Source: Pseudomonadota bacterium (GTDB taxonomy: Bacteria; Pseudomonadota; Alphaproteobacteria; Rhizobiales; Rhizobiaceae). Taken from it: DNA of 7,292 bases. Both the position numbers and the translations under genes were made by a program. The notes below the pieces were generated by a model. The model was not told the origin of the DNA. It was given only the letters and a program-made list of their open reading frames with translations, and did not search any database. Below, piece by piece: positions 5,447 through 7,292 of this stretch. The stretch lies in the NCBI GenBank assembly GCA_023435335.1, contig JAEYRU010000077.1, positions 1-7,292 on the forward strand, in the 5' to 3' direction. How positions within the stretch are numbered: position 1 is the stretch's first letter; the number at the start of each line of letters is the position of its first letter.

Positions 5447-6558
5447 CTTTTTCTGCCGGTTGGGAAAGTTGGTAGTGTGGCGCCGGGCATGGCTGCCTCG
5501 ATCACCTTCTTCATGACGGTGGGCAGGGCTTCCCCCGTCAGGCTCGACCGGTCCGACCACCACCAGTCCCCGGCGGGGGCGTCGTCGCAGTCGGCGCGGA
5601 AGACGGTGAGCTCGAGCGAGAAATGGGTGAACACGTGGCTGGCCGTGCCGGCCAGGCGCCACTCGGCGGGGAAGGGCGCGGCGGACGCGTCGATGGCGCC
5701 GTCCCTGCGCGCCGTCCAGCCGGTGGTCGGCACCTCGGCCATGCCGCCCAGCAGGCCGCTCTCCGGCCGCTTGCGCAGCAGCACCGCGCCGTCGGAACGC
5801 ACCGCCACGAAGGCCGCACCCTTGCGCGCCGGGCGTTCCGCCTTCGCCGGCTTTACCGGATAGAATTCCGGGTCGCCCTGGCGCAGCGCCCGGCAGTCAT
5901 CGTTCGCCGGGCAGACGATGCAGGCGGGCCGGCGCGGCGTGCAGATCGTCGCGCCGAGGTCCATCACCGCTTGCGCGAAGTCGCCCGGCCTGCGCTCGGG
6001 CGTCAGTTCGGCCATGTGTCGCCGGATCTCCGCCTTGGCGGCGGGCAGTGGCGTGGCGATGGCGAAGAGCCGCGACACGACGCGCTCGACATTGCCGTCG
6101 ACCACAGGCTCGGGCCGGTCGAAGGCGATGGCCGCGATGGCCGCCGCCGTGTAGGGGCCGATGCCGGGCAGCGCCAGCAGGCCCTCGGCGGTGTCGGGGA
6201 ACGCGCCGCCCAGCTCGCTGGCAACGGCGTCCGCGCATTTCTTGAGGTTGCGGGCGCGGGAATAATATCCGAGGCCCGCCCAACCCTTCATGACGTCGTC
6301 GACCGGCGCGGCGGCGAGGTCCCCGACGGTCGGCCACCGCTGGACGAAGGCACGGTAGTAGGATTTGACCGCCTCGACCGTGGTCTGCTGGAGCATGATC
6401 TCCGACAGCCATACATGGTATGGGTCGGGGCTGCGGCCGGCGCGGCGCTCGCCCGGGCTTACGCGCCAGGGCAGCTCGCGGTGGTGGCGGTCGTACCAGG
6501 CAAGCAGCGCCGCCGCGATCGTTCCCGCTGGCTTTTCATCGGCCGGTTGGTGCAACAT
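5443..6558 (-). CDS. mutY: A/G-specific adenine DNA glycosylase MutY
   Basis: Removes adenine mispaired with 8-oxoguanine, starting base-excision repair that prevents G:C to T:A changes. The product is 371 residues from the ATG at 6558 (MLHQPADEKP), within the family norm; the open frame continues upstream but only as antisense of the DUF721 gene. The N-terminal catalytic domain has LPWR (29-32), LSEIMLQQTTV (51-61) with catalytic E53, the helix-hairpin-helix LPGIGPYTAAAI (130-141) with Y136, and VVDGNVERV (152-160) with D154. The [4Fe-4S] cluster cysteines are C206, C213, C216 and C222 (C-X6-C-X2-C-X5-C). The C-terminal Nudix-like domain (about 245-360) carries HVFTHF (308-313), the F-(S/T)-H loop that reads 8-oxoG. 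No residue is missing. It is followed by an overlapping HAD gene. Confidence 0.97.
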   Translation of the reverse strand: MLHQPADEKPAGTIAAALLAWYDRHHRELPWRVSPGERRAGRSPDPYHVWLSEIMLQQTTVEAVKSYYRAFVQRWPTVGDLAAAPVDDVMKGWAGLGYYSRARNLKKCADAVASELGGAFPDTAEGLLALPGIGPYTAAAIAAIAFDRPEPVVDGNVERVVSRLFAIATPLPAAKAEIRRHMAELTPERRPGDFAQAVMDLGATICTPRRPACIVCPANDDCRALRQGDPEFYPVKPAKAERPARKGAAFVAVRSDGAVLLRKRPESGLLGGMAEVPTTGWTARRDGAIDASAAPFPAEWRLAGTASHVFTHFSLELTVFRADCDDAPAGDWWWSDRSSLTGEALPTVMKKVIEAAMPGATLPTFPTGRKR

Positions 6559-6615
6559 GGCGCCTGTTGAGATGAGCAGCGGCCGAAAGGCAAGCGGAAA
6601 GAGCGGAGGCGAGGC

Positions 6616-7113
6616 ATGGCGGCGAGGGCGAGGGGTTTCCCGATCCCGGTGAGCGACCTCGCCACCAATATCCTCGGGCCGGTGCTGAAGAAGCGCGCCG
6701 GCATGACGATCGGCCTGGTGCAGTCCTGGGACGAGATCGTCGGCGAGCGGCTGTCCTCCCTGACGCGGCCCGAGCGCATCGTCTGGCCGCGCCGCATGCA
6801 TGAGGACGATCCGTTCGAGCCCGCGACGCTGGTCATCGCCTGTTCGGGCGCGGCGGCGCTGCGCCTGCAGCACGAGACCGCGGAGATCATCGGCCGGGTC
6901 AACGTCTTCCTCGGATACGGCGCGATCGGCCGCATCAGGATCGTGCAGAAGGCGGTCGAACCGCCACACAGGGAGAAGCCGAAAAGGCGCCCGCTGACCC
7001 CTCAGGAGACCGGCAGGATCGCGAAGGTCACCGGCGCGATCGAGGACGAAGGCCTGCGCGCCGCGCTCGAGCGGCTCGGCGCCAGCGTGTTCCAGTCCGG
7101 CGGCAAGCGCTGA
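6616..7113 (+). CDS. DUF721 / DciA-family protein (putative replicative-helicase operator)
   Basis: The product is 165 residues, with an N-terminal DUF721 domain (about 12-115): 'ILGPVLKKRAG', 'VQSWDEIVGERLS' and the strand-loop-helix 'LVIACSGAAALRLQHETAEIIGRVN'. The last is the KH-like core of the DciA family. A basic linker (119-129, rich in K/R/P) leads to a short helical tail (about 130-160). DciA proteins bind single-stranded DNA and help load or operate DnaB in bacteria that lack DnaC; whether this member does so is inferred from the family. GGAGG at 6605-6609 lies 6 nt before the ATG, a strong site. It is divergent from mutY with 57 bp between starts, an arrangement usual in Rhizobiales. 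Confidence 0.88.
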   Translation: MAARARGFPIPVSDLATNILGPVLKKRAGMTIGLVQSWDEIVGERLSSLTRPERIVWPRRMHEDDPFEPATLVIACSGAAALRLQHETAEIIGRVNVFLGYGAIGRIRIVQKAVEPPHREKPKRRPLTPQETGRIAKVTGAIEDEGLRAALERLGASVFQSGGKR

Positions 7114-7154
7114 GGCATCGCGTTTTCGTGAAGATCTGTGGAAAGCGGGCGATT

Positions 7155-7180
7155 GGCATGGGCCTGCGCATGCCTTATTT
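7155..7180 (+). terminator. Terminator-like hairpin after the DUF721 gene
   Basis: GGCATG (7155-7160) and CATGCC (7169-7174) form a perfect 6-bp stem with an 8-nt loop, followed at once by TTATTT (7175-7180). It lies 41 bp after the DUF721 stop. The stem is short and the tail is only six bases, so it would be a weak intrinsic terminator that lets the next gene have its own promoter. Confidence 0.4.
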
Positions 7181-7233
7181 CCGAGCCAACTATCGCATTG
7201 ATAGGCCTTAGTCGCACAATTCCCCATTGGTTC

Positions 7234-7242
7234 AGGTGATTC
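7234..7242 (+). promoter_or_regulatory. Shine-Dalgarno overlapping a GANTC site
   Basis: AGGTGA (7234-7239) sits 5 nt before the ATG at 7245 and sets that start. The CcrM target GATTC occupies 7238-7242, sharing two bases with it. It is the only GANTC directly upstream of a gene in the window. I see no convincing promoter boxes in 7181-7233. Confidence 0.5.
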
Positions 7243-7244
7243 GC

Positions 7245-7292
7245 ATGTCCGTTACGTTTCCGCGCCGCCAGGTTCTGATTTCGCTGCTCGCC
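7245..7292 (+). CDS. Exported protein, N-terminal fragment; probably DsbA-type thiol:disulfide oxidoreductase
   Basis: Only 16 codons are visible (MSVTFPRRQVLISLLA) before the window ends. They show a signal-peptide start: two arginines (7-8) followed by a hydrophobic run. 'PRRQVL' resembles a twin-arginine motif, but such RR starts also occur on Sec-type rhizobial DsbA precursors. Nothing in these residues identifies the mature protein. The DsbA call comes from the usual rhizobial order mutY - DUF721 - dsbA-like - smc and would need the CXXC site downstream to confirm. The start is supported by AGGTGA 5 nt upstream. Confidence 0.6.
   Translation, partial: MSVTFPRRQVLISLLA

Noticed and set aside
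5447..5662. Upstream extension of the HAD frame to 5662
   Set aside because: It overlaps mutY in another frame. The HAD fold begins with MTEIRHIVFD at 5446, which also forms the ATGA junction.
7153..7170. Sigma-54-like TGGCATG...TGCGCA element
   Set aside because: The conserved GG and GC are 9 nt apart instead of 10. The sequence is better explained as the terminator-like hairpin stem.
6559..7227. Upstream extension of the mutY frame to 7227, giving 594 residues
   Set aside because: The extra part is antisense to the DUF721 gene. MutY family similarity begins at the ATG at 6558 and its length of 371 is normal.
1..7292. Mobile element, CRISPR array, tRNA or restriction partner for the methyltransferase
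   Set aside because: No transposase, terminal inverted repeats, spaced repeats, clover-leaf sequence or endonuclease gene was seen; CcrM is an orphan enzyme.

Overview
The window looks like core chromosomal DNA of a high-GC alphaproteobacterium of the order Hyphomicrobiales (Rhizobiales). Three things point there: a CcrM-type GANTC methyltransferase of the 377-residue form, the order ccrM / HAD hydrolase / mutY / DUF721 (DciA-like) / thiol oxidoreductase start, and thrC followed by an M16 (processing-peptidase-like) protease. I see no insertion sequence, phage gene, CRISPR array, tRNA or rRNA. The codon-level GC pattern is uniform, so this is a housekeeping region and not a genomic island.

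Layout. Positions 1-1521 (minus strand) hold thrC and, 14 bp after it, the start of an M16 peptidase whose ribosome-binding region overlaps the thrC stop. A divergent gap of 127 bp leads to a small plus-strand lipoprotein gene (1649-2218). It converges, with a 6-bp gap, on a minus-strand HAD phosphatase (2225-2914), and a perfect 7-bp hairpin sits across that gap. The HAD gene has a recognisable promoter and a G-rich template-strand tract in its leader. Upstream of it on the same strand is a membrane methyltransferase of the isoprenylcysteine methyltransferase-like group (2999-3508). Divergent from that is ccrM (3593-4726). A 108-bp convergent gap follows, holding three GAATC sites spaced exactly 21 bp apart, and then a minus-strand operon of mutY (6558-5443) and a second HAD hydrolase (5446-4835) joined by an ATGA overlap. 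Divergent from mutY is a DUF721/DciA-like gene (6616-7113), then a terminator-like hairpin, then the first 16 codons of a secreted protein that is probably a DsbA-type oxidoreductase.

How the genes relate. The right half concerns DNA upkeep: CcrM methylates adenine in GANTC in a cell-cycle-dependent manner, MutY removes A opposite 8-oxoG, and DciA-family proteins assist the replicative helicase. The left half is metabolic and cell-envelope (threonine synthesis, protease, lipoprotein, membrane methyltransferase).

The signals most worth following up are non-coding. By eye I find only seven GANTC sites in the whole window. Three of them form a helically phased array just 3' of ccrM, and one lies in the Shine-Dalgarno region of the last gene. 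No GANTC is present in the ccrM upstream region, which instead carries a tandem GTAACCA repeat resembling CtrA half-sites. I found no convincing new enzyme system.
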